Below, piece after piece: positions 46,948-56,271 of a DNA stretch of 64,000 nucleotides; within the stretch, counting starts at the first letter, position 1; every line of letters begins with the position of its first letter. The notes beneath the pieces are model-generated. The model worked only from the letters and a program-made list of their open reading frames with translations, searched no databases and had not been told where the DNA came from. This DNA comes from Sedimentibacter acidaminivorans. Lineage in GTDB: Bacteria > Bacillota > Clostridia > Tissierellales > Sedimentibacteraceae. The stretch covers positions 124,001-188,000 of the forward strand of contig NZ_JAGGKS010000003.1 in the NCBI RefSeq assembly GCF_017873955.1. The letters are read 5' to 3'. The translations under genes were made by a program, and so were the position numbers.

Positions 46948-47909
46948 TATTTTTTCACCTCATATTTTTCATATGCTTTTATTATATCTTGGACTAATTT
47001 ATGTCTTACTACGTCAGATGTGTCGAAAAACATAAATCCAATTCCTTCAACGTTTTTCAATATATTTATAACAGATTTAAGACCTGACTTTTTGCCATCA
47101 GGTAAGTCTATTTGTGTTATATCTCCTGTTATAACAGCCCTAGAACCATAACCAAGTCTAGTCAAAAACATTTTCATCTGTTCATTAGTTGTATTTTGTG
47201 CCTCATCAAGTATTATAAAAGACGAATCAATAGTCCTTCCTCTCATATAAGCTAATGGCGCTACCTCTATCACTTGCTTTTCAACATTTTTAAGGAAATT
47301 ATCCATACCCATAATATCAAACAAGGCATCATATAAAGGCCTGAGATACGGGTCAACTTTATCTTGTAAATCTCCTGGTAAAAATCCTAATTTCTCTCCC
47401 GCTTCTACAGCTGGCCTAGTTAGTATAATTCTTTCTACTTCTTTTTTCCTTAATGCATTTACTGCAGCTGCAACCGCTAAATATGTTTTCCCTGTTCCGG
47501 CGGGTCCTATACCAAAGGAAATATCTTTTGTCGCTATTATATCCATATATCTTTTCTGTCCCATAGTTTTAGGCTTAATCACTCTACCTGAAAAAGTTGT
47601 AACTACAATATCCTTTAATATATCATTAAAATTTATATTATTTTTTTCTCTGTTAGCTTCAATTAAATAAACAATTTTCTGTTCACTTATTTCACCTTCA
47701 GAATCTAAAATATCCATAATATCTTTTAAGATTTTACCAACTACCTGAGATGATGTTTTATCACCTGTAATTTTAATTTCATCGTTCCTAATAAGTATAT
47801 TTACATCAAAGTAACTTTTTATTGTCTTTAAGTTCTTATCATGTGTTCCAAGAATTTTACTAACATTTTCTTGGCTTTTTATTAGCACCCTTTCTTCAAA
47901 GTTATCCAT
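46947..47909 (-). CDS. phoH: PhoH-like ATPase
   Basis: 320 residues: a KH-like N-terminal domain (15-75), Walker A GIGPAGTGKTYLAVAAA near residue 135, Walker B FIILDEAQN near 232 and TGDITQIDLPDGKKSGL near 257. Likely an RNA helicase/nucleotidase acting with YbeY. It overlaps yqfD by one base. Confidence 0.95.
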   Translation of the reverse strand: MDNFEERVLIKSQENVSKILGTHDKNLKTIKSYFDVNILIRNDEIKITGDKTSSQVVGKILKDIMDILDSEGEISEQKIVYLIEANREKNNINFNDILKDIVVTTFSGRVIKPKTMGQKRYMDIIATKDISFGIGPAGTGKTYLAVAAAVNALRKKEVERIILTRPAVEAGEKLGFLPGDLQDKVDPYLRPLYDALFDIMGMDNFLKNVEKQVIEVAPLAYMRGRTIDSSFIILDEAQNTTNEQMKMFLTRLGYGSRAVITGDITQIDLPDGKKSGLKSVINILKNVEGIGFMFFDTSDVVRHKLVQDIIKAYEKYEVKK

Positions 47910-49132
47910 TAATCCTCCTTGATTTCTGCATTATTGTCCATTTCTTCATTTTCTTCAATAGGGTATATTTTTATACTTTCCCCTATATCTTCTATGACTT
48001 CAATTTGCGCATTTAAATAGTAATATTTTTCATCTTTTTGATAATTGAAAGATGTACTTAATGTTTTTGCATCTTTTCCACACATTTTTATTAAATTATC
48101 ATATAAATTTATTTTCATTTTGTTTTTAGCTGAATTTTCATCTATTTCAATTTGACTTATTTTCTCTTCAAAAAACTTACCTTTTACAAACGAAATACCA
48201 GTTATATTTGACAATATTGGAATTTTAATTGCCCTCTCACTATAATTATAGTTTTTAAATGGCTTTATGTCACCTATTATTTTATGTTTTTTATCACTTA
48301 GTTTAATATAATATATATTTTTAGTATTATCAGTGGATTTTGTAATGTTTCTAATTTTTTCTTCTTTTATTTCAAAATTATAATAAGTTTTTCCATAAAT
48401 AGTACCCTCTGACGGAACCATCATAAAATCATCAGAGTTTTTATTTTTTACTATACCCATAACTAGAGTTTGCCCTTTATAAACTACATCTCCAACACGT
48501 ACTACAAGCTGACCATTTTTCACAATTGCTTTATTTATTATAGCATTTTTTGTAGATATAATACTTGATGGTGTATTTTCTTTTATAACAGATGATTCTA
48601 GTTCTTTTTCTTTTACAAAAATAATTAGTTTTGAACCCTCTACATATGCTTCCACGAACTTAAAACTTGCAAATTCTTTGTGAAGTAGTGTTTCTATATG
48701 TTTTTCATTTAAATTACTTATAGTTGAAGGCATTTTTATTCCATTTTTACTTAATGTATCTTTGATATTTCTAGAAACTATCTGATTTGTTCCAACAACT
48801 TCGATATTCCAAACTAAGTTAGAAAACATAAAAAAAGATATTATAAGTACAATTATACCAATTATAAAACCTTTACGCAATTCTAGTTTTTTTAGTTTAA
48901 ATGATAATCCAGTTTTTTTTGTAGGTTCTAATTTAATATCCCTTATAATTTTATAGTATTTTTTATAATCATCATTAGAAATTTTAAAACTAACACCATT
49001 ATCATTTTTTTCTATATCCCAAAGATTTATTTTGTTTCTCTGAAGTACATTTATAGTTTTTTCGTAATTAGTGTCTGTAATATTAATTATTACATATCCT
49101 CTAATTAAATTCCATAACTTAAATGTTATCAT
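47909..49132 (-). CDS. yqfD: Sporulation protein YqfD
   Basis: 407 residues: an N-terminal cytoplasmic part (LWNLIRGYVIINI at the start), one membrane helix (about 90-112) and a long external part (115-407) with a POTRA-like segment (GTNQIVSRNIKDTLSKNGI). YqfD is a mother-cell sporulation protein under sigma-E in Bacillus. The yqfC-yqfD-phoH order is conserved. Confidence 0.92.
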   Translation of the reverse strand: MITFKLWNLIRGYVIINITDTNYEKTINVLQRNKINLWDIEKNDNGVSFKISNDDYKKYYKIIRDIKLEPTKKTGLSFKLKKLELRKGFIIGIIVLIISFFMFSNLVWNIEVVGTNQIVSRNIKDTLSKNGIKMPSTISNLNEKHIETLLHKEFASFKFVEAYVEGSKLIIFVKEKELESSVIKENTPSSIISTKNAIINKAIVKNGQLVVRVGDVVYKGQTLVMGIVKNKNSDDFMMVPSEGTIYGKTYYNFEIKEEKIRNITKSTDNTKNIYYIKLSDKKHKIIGDIKPFKNYNYSERAIKIPILSNITGISFVKGKFFEEKISQIEIDENSAKNKMKINLYDNLIKMCGKDAKTLSTSFNYQKDEKYYYLNAQIEVIEDIGESIKIYPIEENEEMDNNAEIKED

Positions 49133-49134
49133 AC

Positions 49135-49413
49135 CTACTCCTTTGAATTTATTTTTATTTCTTCTACTAACCCTTTAATAATTACTTTAAAATCATTTAT
49201 TTCTTCTATTTTAAACTTAGAACCTTTAATCATAATAATTTGTTCTTTTGTTTTAACTCCTACCATGTCTTTTTCATAAACTGTTAGTCCTAAATGATTT
49301 TCAATTATTACTTTTTTATTTCCTTGTATTCTCATATCAAAGTTATCAGAAACAACATTATTTGGAATTTCTAAATCATCAGCTAGCTTGCTTCTTAAAT
49401 TATTAAATTTCAA
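49135..49413 (-). CDS. yqfC: YabP/YqfC family sporulation protein
   Basis: 92 residues, normal for YqfC: LADDLEIPNNVVSDNFDMRI, then VIIENHLGLTVYEKDMVGVK. The start is TTG with GGGGG about 7 bases upstream. It precedes yqfD by 2 bp. A related YabP protein acts in spore coat formation. Confidence 0.93.
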   Translation of the reverse strand: MKFNNLRSKLADDLEIPNNVVSDNFDMRIQGNKKVIIENHLGLTVYEKDMVGVKTKEQIIMIKGSKFKIEEINDFKVIIKGLVEEIKINSKE

Positions 49414-49464
49414 TGAAGCACCCCCTCAATTGAGATTTTTTGCACACTAAATATATTTCCTTAT

Positions 49465-49517
49465 AATATAAAAATATGCATATACTATTAATACTATGAT
49501 ATGCATATTTTTATATT
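49465..49517. repeat. 19-bp perfect inverted repeat with 15-base loop
   Basis: Bases 49465-49483 and 49499-49517 are exact reverse complements with an ATATGCATA core. It lies between the yqeY terminator and yqfC and could be a second terminator. Its design resembles the repeat at 3921-3979. Confidence 0.6.
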
Positions 49518-49538
49518 GTAATGTTTATGAACTTAATC

Positions 49539-49562
49539 AAAAAAAACCCTGAGTTATCAGGG
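49539..49562 (-). terminator. Rho-independent terminator of yqeY
   Basis: CCCTGA/TCAGGG stem with a 4-base loop and eight T on the minus strand, 8 bp past the yqeY stop codon. Confidence 0.85.
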
Positions 49563-49570
49563 CTTTTAAG

Positions 49571-50014
49571 CTAATGCAAATATTTTGCTACGATTTGATT
49601 TACTTGCTTACCGTCTGCTTTGCCTTTTACTTTTGGCATAATGAGAGCCATAAGCTTACCCAGATCTTTTTTAGTCTGAGCGCCACTTTGTTCAATTGCA
49701 TCTTTCACAATTGATTCAAGATCTGCATCTGACAGTTGTGGCGGTAAATAATCTAAAAGTATTTTAATTTCTTCATTAGTAAGATCAATTAGATCTTGTC
49801 TATTGCCTTTTTCAAAGTCTTGTATTGAGTCCTTTTTTTGTTTGATTTGCTTAGCTATTATATCAATTATATCCGTATCATCCAGTTCAATTCTTTCATC
49901 TACTTCTCTTTGTTTAATAGCTGCTCTAACCATGGTCACAACATTTTTTTTGACCTTGTTTTTAGATTTCATAGAATCTTTTAAATCATCCATGAGCTTC
50001 TGTTGTAAAGGCAT
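49571..50014 (-). CDS. yqeY: GatB/YqeY domain protein
   Basis: 147 residues, all YqeY domain: LMDDLKDSMKSKNKVKKNVV at the N-terminus and DLGKLMALIMPKVKGKADGKQVNQIV at the C-terminus (in part). It resembles the tail domain of GatB of the tRNA amidotransferase; the free protein has no settled function. It follows rpsU, the usual neighbour. Confidence 0.93.
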   Translation of the reverse strand: MPLQQKLMDDLKDSMKSKNKVKKNVVTMVRAAIKQREVDERIELDDTDIIDIIAKQIKQKKDSIQDFEKGNRQDLIDLTNEEIKILLDYLPPQLSDADLESIVKDAIEQSGAQTKKDLGKLMALIMPKVKGKADGKQVNQIVAKYLH

Positions 50015-50031
50015 ACTTTCACCTCTTATTC

Positions 50032-50217
50032 TTATCTCGCTTTTTTAGTTTTCTTTCTACGAGCTGCTTCAGCTTTCTTTTTACGCTTCACACTTGGTTT
50101 TTCATAATGCTCTCTTTTTCTTACTTCAGACATAACACCTGTAAGTGCACATTGTCTTTTAAATCTTCTAAGAGCGTTATCTATCGACTCGTTTTCTCTA
50201 ACTTTTACCTCTGTCAT
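50032..50217 (-). CDS. rpsU: 30S ribosomal protein S21
   Basis: 61 residues: [19 protein letters not shown] and a basic tail with [20 protein letters not shown]. Normal length. A strong GGGGAGGG site precedes the ATG. S21 helps 30S initiation. Confidence 0.97.
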   Translation of the reverse strand: MTEVKVRENESIDNALRRFKRQCALTGVMSEVRKREHYEKPSVKRKKKAEAARRKKTKKAR

Positions 50218-50286
50218 TTGCTACCCTCCCCTCGTATCTACTACTGTATGTCCAAGACACCAGCGAGTTTAAAATAGCACTTATTT

Positions 50287-50315
50287 ATTATATAACATAG
50301 AATAATTAAATGCAA
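50287..50315 (-). promoter_or_regulatory. Sigma-A type promoter of rpsU
   Basis: TTGCAT (50310-50315), 17 bp, TATAAT (50287-50292) on the minus strand. The leader of about 60 bases has a small GTC-TTG-GAC hairpin. Confidence 0.7.
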
Positions 50316-50320
50316 CTGTT

Positions 50321-50662
50321 TTATGATAAAGTTTCTGACAATTTTTTTCCACCAAGAATATGGAAATGTAAATGTTGAACTGATTGACAGCCATCCTCTC
50401 CACAATTGCTAATTACTCTATATCCTGACTCTTTAATATTTTCCTGTTCAACAATTTGATTAATTGCTTGGAAAATTTCTGCAACAATAGAACTATTTTT
50501 ACTATTAATTTCATTTATTGATGGAATATGATTTTTAGGTATTACCAGTATATGTACTGGTGCTTGCGGATTTAAATCTTTAAAAGCTAGTATGTTTTTA
50601 TTTTCAAACACGACTTGTGATGGTATCTCTTTATTAGCTATTTTACAAAATATACAATCCAT
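50321..50662 (-). CDS. HIT family nucleotide hydrolase (HinT-like)
   Basis: 113 residues: CIFCKIANKEIPSQVV at the N-terminus, HILVIPKNHI near residue 38 and the histidine triad QHLHFHILGG near 97. HinT proteins hydrolyse AMP-lysine-type phosphoramidates. GGGGGTGA precedes the ATG. Confidence 0.95.
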   Translation of the reverse strand: MDCIFCKIANKEIPSQVVFENKNILAFKDLNPQAPVHILVIPKNHIPSINEINSKNSSIVAEIFQAINQIVEQENIKESGYRVISNCGEDGCQSVQHLHFHILGGKKLSETLS

Positions 50663-50708
50663 TTAATCACCCCCTATTTATCTTTAGTTTTTTTAAAAAA
50701 TTACTTTC

Positions 50709-52079
50709 CTAAACCTCATTGTATTCACTTTCTAAATAATCGTTACTTACTTTATCAATTATTACATTAACTATTTTATTCTTAATATTATTATCACTTT
50801 TTATCAAAACTTTCAAGTAATTTGTTGTATATCCTTCAAAAAAATTGTCATTTTGATTTTCTACTAAAACTGACAAATTTCTACCTACGAATTTTTGCAT
50901 AAATTTATTTGCAGTTATATCACCTAACTCTATTAATTGCTTACTTCTAGAAGATTTAATTTTATCATCTATTTGTTCCTTCATATCAGCGGCTTTTGTG
51001 CCTTCTCTAATTGAATATTTAAAAACATGAATTCTAGAAAACTCAATTTTTTTAACAAATTCATAAGTTTGTTTAAACTCTTCATCTGTTTCACCAGGAA
51101 AACCAACTATTATATCAGTTGTAATGCCACTGTCTGGCATATACTTTCTAATAATTTCAACATTATTTAAATATTGAGTTGAAGTATATTTTCTATTCAT
51201 TCTACTTAATACATCATCACTACCGCTTTGCAATGACAAGTGAAAATGATGACAAACTTTATCTAATTTAGAAATTTTACAAGCAAAATCATCTGTTATT
51301 ATATTTGGCTCTAATGATCCTAACCTAATTCTTTCTATTCCGCTTATGTCATTTATTTCTTCTATTAATTTTAACAAAGAATCTTTTTCCTTATTTTCAG
51401 CACCATAAGATGAAATATGAATTCCATTTAACACTATTTCCTTATATCCATTACTTACAATATTTTTTACTTCATCAATTATATCTTCAAAATTTCTACT
51501 CCTTATTGGTCCTCTTACATAAGGTATAATACAATATGAGCAAAATTGACTGCAACCATCTTGTATTTTTATATTTGCTCTCGTTTTATCATGAACTGTG
51601 CTAATTTTTAATTCTTCAAAATCTTCTTTACCCTCAAATTTATCAATACAAGATATATTATTAATGTTACTATTTCTATTAATTAGTTTTTGCTTAATAA
51701 GCTTAGCTATATCACCCTTATGCTTAGTACCAATAACTATATCCACATTAGTTTCTTTATTTATTTTATCACTATTTAACTGAACACTACAACCTACTGC
51801 AACAACTAGTGCATCCTTGTTAAATCTTTTGGCCTTATTTATAAACTGCCTTGATTTTCTTTCACTTTCTTTTGTTACAGCACATGTGTTAATTATATAT
51901 ATATCGCTTTTTTCTTGTTGTGCAACTACCTTAAATCCTTCTTTTTCCAAAAGTTCTGTCATAGCTTCAGTTTCAAATTGATTAACCTTACATCCAAGTG
52001 TAGTAAATGACACAGTGTGCATTGTTTCTTTTTTTTTATCATTTATATTACATTTATTATCTATATTATATTTATCCAA
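50709..52079 (-). CDS. mtaB: tRNA t6A37 methylthiotransferase MtaB
   Basis: 456 residues: an N-terminal UPF0004 domain (TLGCKVNQFETEAM and NTCAVT), radical-SAM core (CSQFCSYCIIPYVRG near residue 175; LGSLEPNII; GFPGETDEEF) and a C-terminal TRAM domain. It adds methylthio to t6A37 of tRNA. The true start is probably the TTG at 52079, since GAGGAG lies 8 bases before it; another TTG 24 bases earlier and the ATG at 52022 lack ribosome sites. Confidence 0.95.
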   Translation of the reverse strand: MDKYNIDNKCNINDKKKETMHTVSFTTLGCKVNQFETEAMTELLEKEGFKVVAQQEKSDIYIINTCAVTKESERKSRQFINKAKRFNKDALVVAVGCSVQLNSDKINKETNVDIVIGTKHKGDIAKLIKQKLINRNSNINNISCIDKFEGKEDFEELKISTVHDKTRANIKIQDGCSQFCSYCIIPYVRGPIRSRNFEDIIDEVKNIVSNGYKEIVLNGIHISSYGAENKEKDSLLKLIEEINDISGIERIRLGSLEPNIITDDFACKISKLDKVCHHFHLSLQSGSDDVLSRMNRKYTSTQYLNNVEIIRKYMPDSGITTDIIVGFPGETDEEFKQTYEFVKKIEFSRIHVFKYSIREGTKAADMKEQIDDKIKSSRSKQLIELGDITANKFMQKFVGRNLSVLVENQNDNFFEGYTTNYLKVLIKSDNNIKNKIVNVIIDKVSNDYLESEYNEV

Positions 52080-52161
52080 ATTAATTTCTCCTCTAAAAAT
52101 CAAATAAAATTACAATTAGATAAATAATAACATATATCTTATAGTTTATCAAAGAAAATTT

Positions 52162-52512
52162 TCATGTGCAAAATGCATCTTCGATGTGTTCTATTACTTT
52201 ATCATCTAAAATAATTTCTATTACATCAAATTGACACTGTATATCAGAATATTTTCTCTGTAACAGAAAAAACTTAGCACAGGATATGATTTTTTTTTGT
52301 TTACTTATGGTTACTGCTTCTCTAGGTAAACCGTACTTAATATTTTTTCTTCCTTTAACTTCAATAAAAGAAATTATTCCATCTTTTAATGCAATAATAT
52401 CAATTTCTCCAAATTTGCTAGTAAAGTTTTGCTCTAAAATCTTGTAGTTATTTTTAAGTAAATATCGTTTTGCAATTTCTTCATATTGATAACCTTTATT
52501 ATCTTTATACAT
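52162..52512 (-). CDS. yraN: YraN family (UPF0102) nuclease-like protein
   Basis: 116 residues with the restriction-endonuclease-like core: KGYQYEEIAKRYLLKNNY, FGEIDIIALKDGIISFIEVKGRK (in part) near residue 45. The ATG at 52512 has CAGGAG 8 bases upstream; the longer frame has none. The role is unknown (DNA uptake or repair has been suggested). In Clostridia it normally lies next to rnhB; here agr and an aminopeptidase separate them. Confidence 0.92.
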   Translation of the reverse strand: MYKDNKGYQYEEIAKRYLLKNNYKILEQNFTSKFGEIDIIALKDGIISFIEVKGRKNIKYGLPREAVTISKQKKIISCAKFFLLQRKYSDIQCQFDVIEIILDDKVIEHIEDAFCT

Positions 52513-52633
52513 GGCTAATACTCCTGTATTTGTTATTATACCTGCCATTTAAATATGTCAATTTGCATTTTACTATTAATTTTTATTAATTCTGAGATAT
52601 CAATTCTTCAAACTTACTCTACTAAATTTATAT

Positions 52634-53953
52634 TTATTTAGTTATATTTAGAATTTCATATTCACCTTTTTCTATATGCGAATTATAAAATTCTTTCATA
52701 ACCTTAATCATATTATATGTATCTTTAATTCCAGCAGTTTCATAAGAAGAATGCATTGATAATTGTGCTAAACCTATATCAACCATACATATACTAACTT
52801 TAGTCGAAGCTATATTTCCTAACGTACTACCTCCAGGCATATCAGAACGATTTGTGTATGACTGATATGGAACATCTGCTTTTTTACAATATGATTTAAT
52901 TAGCGCAGCACTTAAAGCATCTGTAGTATATTTTTGATTAGAATTATATTTTATAACTATTCCTTCATTCATATAAACACGATTAGTTGGGTCGCTTAAT
53001 TCTTGATGATTAGGGTGAACCGCATGTGCATTATCAGCAGATAAAAGCAAAGATGAAGATAATGCACAAAGATATTCTTCTTTTGTTTTTCCTAATTTTT
53101 CACTTATTCTGCTCAATGTATCTTCTAAAAACGTAGATGCAGCACCTTGCTTTGTTGAACTGCCAACTTCTTCATTGTCAAAGCAACAATAAACATCAAT
53201 TGATTTAGAATTAAAGCCATCTATAAATGCTTTTAATGAAGAAAATGCACATTGTAAATCATCTAATTTAGGTGAAGATATAAATTCATTTTTACTTCCC
53301 CAAATAGATGGTTTCATACGATTATACAAAAATAAATCTGATGCTATAATATTTTCTTTTTCTACACAAGCTGATTCTGCAATTATATCTGTAAATTTAT
53401 CCTTTTCATCATCACACAACCCAAACAATGGTAACAAGTCAACTTGTTCATTGTATTTCTTTCCAGTATTTACTTCCTTATTCATGTGAATTGCAACATT
53501 TGGTATTAGCACTAAATCCCTATCTACTTTGACTAATTTTGTACTTAACTCATCACCTTTTCCAATAATTACTCTACCTGCTACTGAAAGTGGACGGTCA
53601 AACCAAGTTGAATAAATCATCCCTCCATATTTCTCAGTATTTAATTGTATGTATTTGTTTTTTGATTGAATTTCATAATTTTCTTTAATTTTAAAAGTAG
53701 GAGAATCACTGTGAGACGCTATAATATTGTAACTGTAATTATCTAAGTTTTCACCTACTTTAAACGCAATTATTGAAGATAAATTACGGGTTACATAATA
53801 CTTTTTTCCTTTTTCAAGATGCCATTTTTTACTTTCAAATAGTTCTATAAAACCATTTTCATCTAATTGTTCTTTTATTGTGTTAATAGCATGAAAGCAA
53901 CTAGGGCTTTTCTCTATGAAATTTAATAATTCTTTTGATATTTCCTTATACAT
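52634..53953 (-). CDS. apeB: M18 family aminopeptidase
   Basis: 439 residues of the aspartyl aminopeptidase family: NIIASHSDSPTFKIKE near residue 78 (metal His/Asp), SPKLDDLQCAFSSL near 228, CFDNEEVGSSTKQGA near 258 (catalytic Glu) and NAHAVHPNH near 312. It removes N-terminal, usually acidic, residues from peptides. GGAGG fixes the ATG at 53953. It has its own promoter (53987-54015) after the agr terminator. Confidence 0.94.
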   Translation of the reverse strand: MYKEISKELLNFIEKSPSCFHAINTIKEQLDENGFIELFESKKWHLEKGKKYYVTRNLSSIIAFKVGENLDNYSYNIIASHSDSPTFKIKENYEIQSKNKYIQLNTEKYGGMIYSTWFDRPLSVAGRVIIGKGDELSTKLVKVDRDLVLIPNVAIHMNKEVNTGKKYNEQVDLLPLFGLCDDEKDKFTDIIAESACVEKENIIASDLFLYNRMKPSIWGSKNEFISSPKLDDLQCAFSSLKAFIDGFNSKSIDVYCCFDNEEVGSSTKQGAASTFLEDTLSRISEKLGKTKEEYLCALSSSLLLSADNAHAVHPNHQELSDPTNRVYMNEGIVIKYNSNQKYTTDALSAALIKSYCKKADVPYQSYTNRSDMPGGSTLGNIASTKVSICMVDIGLAQLSMHSSYETAGIKDTYNMIKVMKEFYNSHIEKGEYEILNITK

Positions 53954-53986
53954 TTTAACCTCCATGAAGTGAAATTGAATACAATT

Positions 53987-54015
53987 ATTATAAACTTTAT
54001 TTATATCTTTGTAAA
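53987..54015 (-). promoter_or_regulatory. Sigma-A type promoter of the M18 aminopeptidase gene
   Basis: TTTACA (54010-54015), 17 bp, TATAAT (53987-53992) on the minus strand. Confidence 0.65.
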
Positions 54016-54056
54016 TATAATAAAATTCTAATAAATTGATATGAAAATTCTAGAAT

Positions 54057-54102
54057 AACACAAATAAGTAGAGATGATGTATCATCTCTACTTATTTGTG
54101 TT
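54057..54102 (-). terminator. 22-bp perfect hairpin after agrB
   Basis: Bases 54057-54078 and 54081-54102 are exact complements with a 2-base spacer. It lies 4 bp past the agrB stop. There is no true T-run, but the length and position make it the likely end of the agr transcript. Confidence 0.65.
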
Positions 54103-54105
54103 GCA

Positions 54106-54690
54106 CTAAAATTCATTTATTCTATTTTTTATATACCCAATTAAACTTAACCCAAGTGTTATAACAAAGCTAGAACAAAATATAAATAAAATCCTATGTA
54201 AGCCAACAATATTCATAATTATTGCTAAAATAAATTCTATTATTAAAATAATTTTTATTTTTGCCCTAAAATGAACATATTCATTTTTTGTTAAAGGCTT
54301 ATTTTTGTCTTCAATTGGTCCTAATATATATATAGATACTCCAGCCATTATCATAGTTAAAAGTAGAATAAACTGGTTTATTTGCATTGAAGTATACTTA
54401 GTTGCAAATAATACTGCTGTCACAGTTAAACAAGAAATCACAAAGCATATTATGTAGTTTGGAGCATGATACCCCCCCGTATAACCTTTTAACGGAACAA
54501 ATATTATAAGAAAAACAATACATTCTATTAACATATTCATAAAAAAACTGATTGTAATCATTGTGAGAAAGTTTAATAAATAAGAAATAGCAATTTCTAT
54601 ACCATATTCATAGATATTTCTATCTTCTTCACTTATAATTCTTTGTTCTATAAAACCATTTAATATGCTTTGACTTAACGAGCTTATCAT
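54106..54690 (-). CDS. agrB: AgrB-type peptide-processing membrane protease
   Basis: 194 residues with about six membrane helices. The cysteine-protease residues are H75 (GYTGGYHAPN) and C82 (YIICF), seven apart as in staphylococcal AgrB. It cuts the AgrD precursor and forms the thiolactone or lactone ring. Its ATG overlaps the agrD stop codon (ATGA), and no good ribosome site is seen, so translation is probably coupled to agrD. Confidence 0.93.
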   Translation of the reverse strand: MISSLSQSILNGFIEQRIISEEDRNIYEYGIEIAISYLLNFLTMITISFFMNMLIECIVFLIIFVPLKGYTGGYHAPNYIICFVISCLTVTAVLFATKYTSMQINQFILLLTMIMAGVSIYILGPIEDKNKPLTKNEYVHFRAKIKIILIIEFILAIIMNIVGLHRILFIFCSSFVITLGLSLIGYIKNRINEF

Positions 54691-54833
54691 TTTATCTTGC
54701 TAAGTTTTTTTAAATCAGTAGGCACTATTGGTTGATGTGCAATAATACATGAAGTTGTATTTGCATTTTTAACTGCAACATTATACATTGTTCTTGCTAA
54801 CGTTTTCTTTAAATTTGTTTTAATTAAATTCAT
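54687..54833 (-). CDS. agrD: AgrD cyclic autoinducer peptide precursor
   Basis: 48 residues. The N-terminus is an amphipathic helix with basic residues (MNLIKTNLKKTLARTMYNVA), the middle ANTTSC29IIAHQPIVP holds the ring cysteine, and the tail TDLKKLSKIK is the charged recognition segment. The QPxxP after the cysteine is typical of clostridial AgrD. AGGAGG lies 7 bases before the ATG, and the stop overlaps agrB. The size of the mature ring cannot be read from the sequence. Confidence 0.9.
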   Translation of the reverse strand: MNLIKTNLKKTLARTMYNVAVKNANTTSCIIAHQPIVPTDLKKLSKIK

Positions 54834-54865
54834 TTTTGTTCCTCCTAATAAATTTATTTTAGTTC

Positions 54866-54893
54866 ATTATAATATGTTATATTTTTATGTCAA
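54866..54893 (-). promoter_or_regulatory. Promoter of agrDB
   Basis: TTGACA (54888-54893), 16 bp, TATAAT (54866-54871) on the minus strand. The AgrA-box candidate ends 5 bp before the -35 box. Confidence 0.8.
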
Positions 54894-54898
54894 TAATA

Positions 54899-54945
54899 TT
54901 TGTAATTTTTGACTTAAATTTTGTAAAAACGACCCTTTATGGTAA
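54899..54945 (-). promoter_or_regulatory. Candidate AgrA (LytTR) binding element at agrDB
   Basis: A 47-bp element beginning TTACCATAA and containing CGTTTTT-N-CAAAA, with TTACAAA repeated 21 bp apart (two helix turns), as expected for a LytTR dimer. The same element occurs at 57353-57399 with the same spacing to the -35 box. AgrA binding is inferred. Confidence 0.6.
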
Positions 54946-54981
54946 ATTATTACAATAATATATAAATTAAGTTTTAATAAT

Positions 54982-56271
54982 CTAAACAGGTATAGATATA
55001 TTAGTAATAAACTTAAGTTCTTCATTATTATAAAAATAAAATACTTGACCTTTATATTTTTTAACAGTTTTTACTATACTTTTCATCCCAAAACCATGAT
55101 CACTTAAATTGAATTTACTTGTAATAAGTTCACCATCTTGAATCACAGGATCTATATAACAGCTATTTGCAAGTTCTATTGTTATGAATTTACCATTAAC
55201 CATGTAAATTTCTAATATAATTTCTTTGTTTTCACTTTTTTCACAGCTTTCTAAAGCATTATCTAATATATTAGAAAATATCGTGCATATATCAATGTCA
55301 TTAATAAACTCCAAATTTACATTTTGTATATGAAATGTAAATTTAATATCTTTGTTTTGTGCTATTTGCATCTTTTCATTTAAAACTATATCTAATGCTT
55401 TGTTTTTACTAATTGGTTTTAGTGAAAAATACTGCATGTCTTCATTGAAATTTTCAATATATTTAATAATTTCAAGGTTGTTACCAATTTTAGCAAACTC
55501 ATCTATTAACCTAATATGCTTTTTTATATCATGCTCAATTATTTTAACATTGTCATAGTTCTCTTTCAATATTTTATAATGCTTCATATCTAGCTCTGAT
55601 TTTTGCTTTAATAATGCAAATTCTTTTAAATTTGTTTGCTCTTTTATACTTTGTTCAAATATGTAAAAAATAAGCATGCTTGAAAACATAAGCCCTATTG
55701 CACTTATTAATGCTGCTATAGATTTATTTGTATCAATTTTAATATTTGAAGTTATAGATATAAACATATATAATACAGTTACAATAGTTGCTGATATTAA
55801 CAATAGCGCCAAAAACTTATCTTCAGGTATTTTATTTGTATTTTTATTTAAGTTATTACAAAAAGATTTAACTAATAAAAACATCATTGTTTTAGATATA
55901 ATAGCCAATATGATTATTTCTTGCATAGAAAGAGTTAAATTCTTAAATAATATTTTCAAGATAAACAGTGCAATTACTTCTGTTACAGTCATAATTAAAA
56001 TTAAAAACATTGTATAATATACTTTTTTACTAAACTTACCTTCATACAATATTAAAGAGATAAAAAATGTAAAAATAATAAAAGCACTTAAATTAAGTAA
56101 TGTACTGTTAAAAGTATGAATTATTGTAATTGTACCATAACTGGAAAACAAAATAGTATAATGCTTAATATTGCCATATTTTTTTATAAAAACTACCGCA
56201 AACAACAAATTTACAATTAAGGCTTCAAAAATATAAGTACAAAGCATTGAAAATTCATAAGCAATTTTCAT
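54982..56271 (-). CDS. agrC: AgrC-type sensor histidine kinase (GHKL/HPK10)
   Basis: 429 residues: about six membrane helices (residues 1-205), then a kinase region with the phosphoacceptor HDIKKHIRLIDEF near 249 and a GHKL ATPase domain (FSNILDNALESCEKS N-box near 343; DHGFGMKSI G-box near 395). It should sense the AgrD-derived peptide. It overlaps agrA by 4 bp (ATGA). Confidence 0.93.
   Translation of the reverse strand: MKIAYEFSMLCTYIFEALIVNLLFAVVFIKKYGNIKHYTILFSSYGTITIIHTFNSTLLNLSAFIIFTFFISLILYEGKFSKKVYYTMFLILIMTVTEVIALFILKILFKNLTLSMQEIIILAIISKTMMFLLVKSFCNNLNKNTNKIPEDKFLALLLISATIVTVLYMFISITSNIKIDTNKSIAALISAIGLMFSSMLIFYIFEQSIKEQTNLKEFALLKQKSELDMKHYKILKENYDNVKIIEHDIKKHIRLIDEFAKIGNNLEIIKYIENFNEDMQYFSLKPISKNKALDIVLNEKMQIAQNKDIKFTFHIQNVNLEFINDIDICTIFSNILDNALESCEKSENKEIILEIYMVNGKFITIELANSCYIDPVIQDGELITSKFNLSDHGFGMKSIVKTVKKYKGQVFYFYNNEELKFITNISIPV

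Noticed and set aside
52080-52103. Upstream TTG start for mtaB
   Set aside because: GAGGAG lies between this TTG and the next TTG at 52079, which has correct 8-base spacing.
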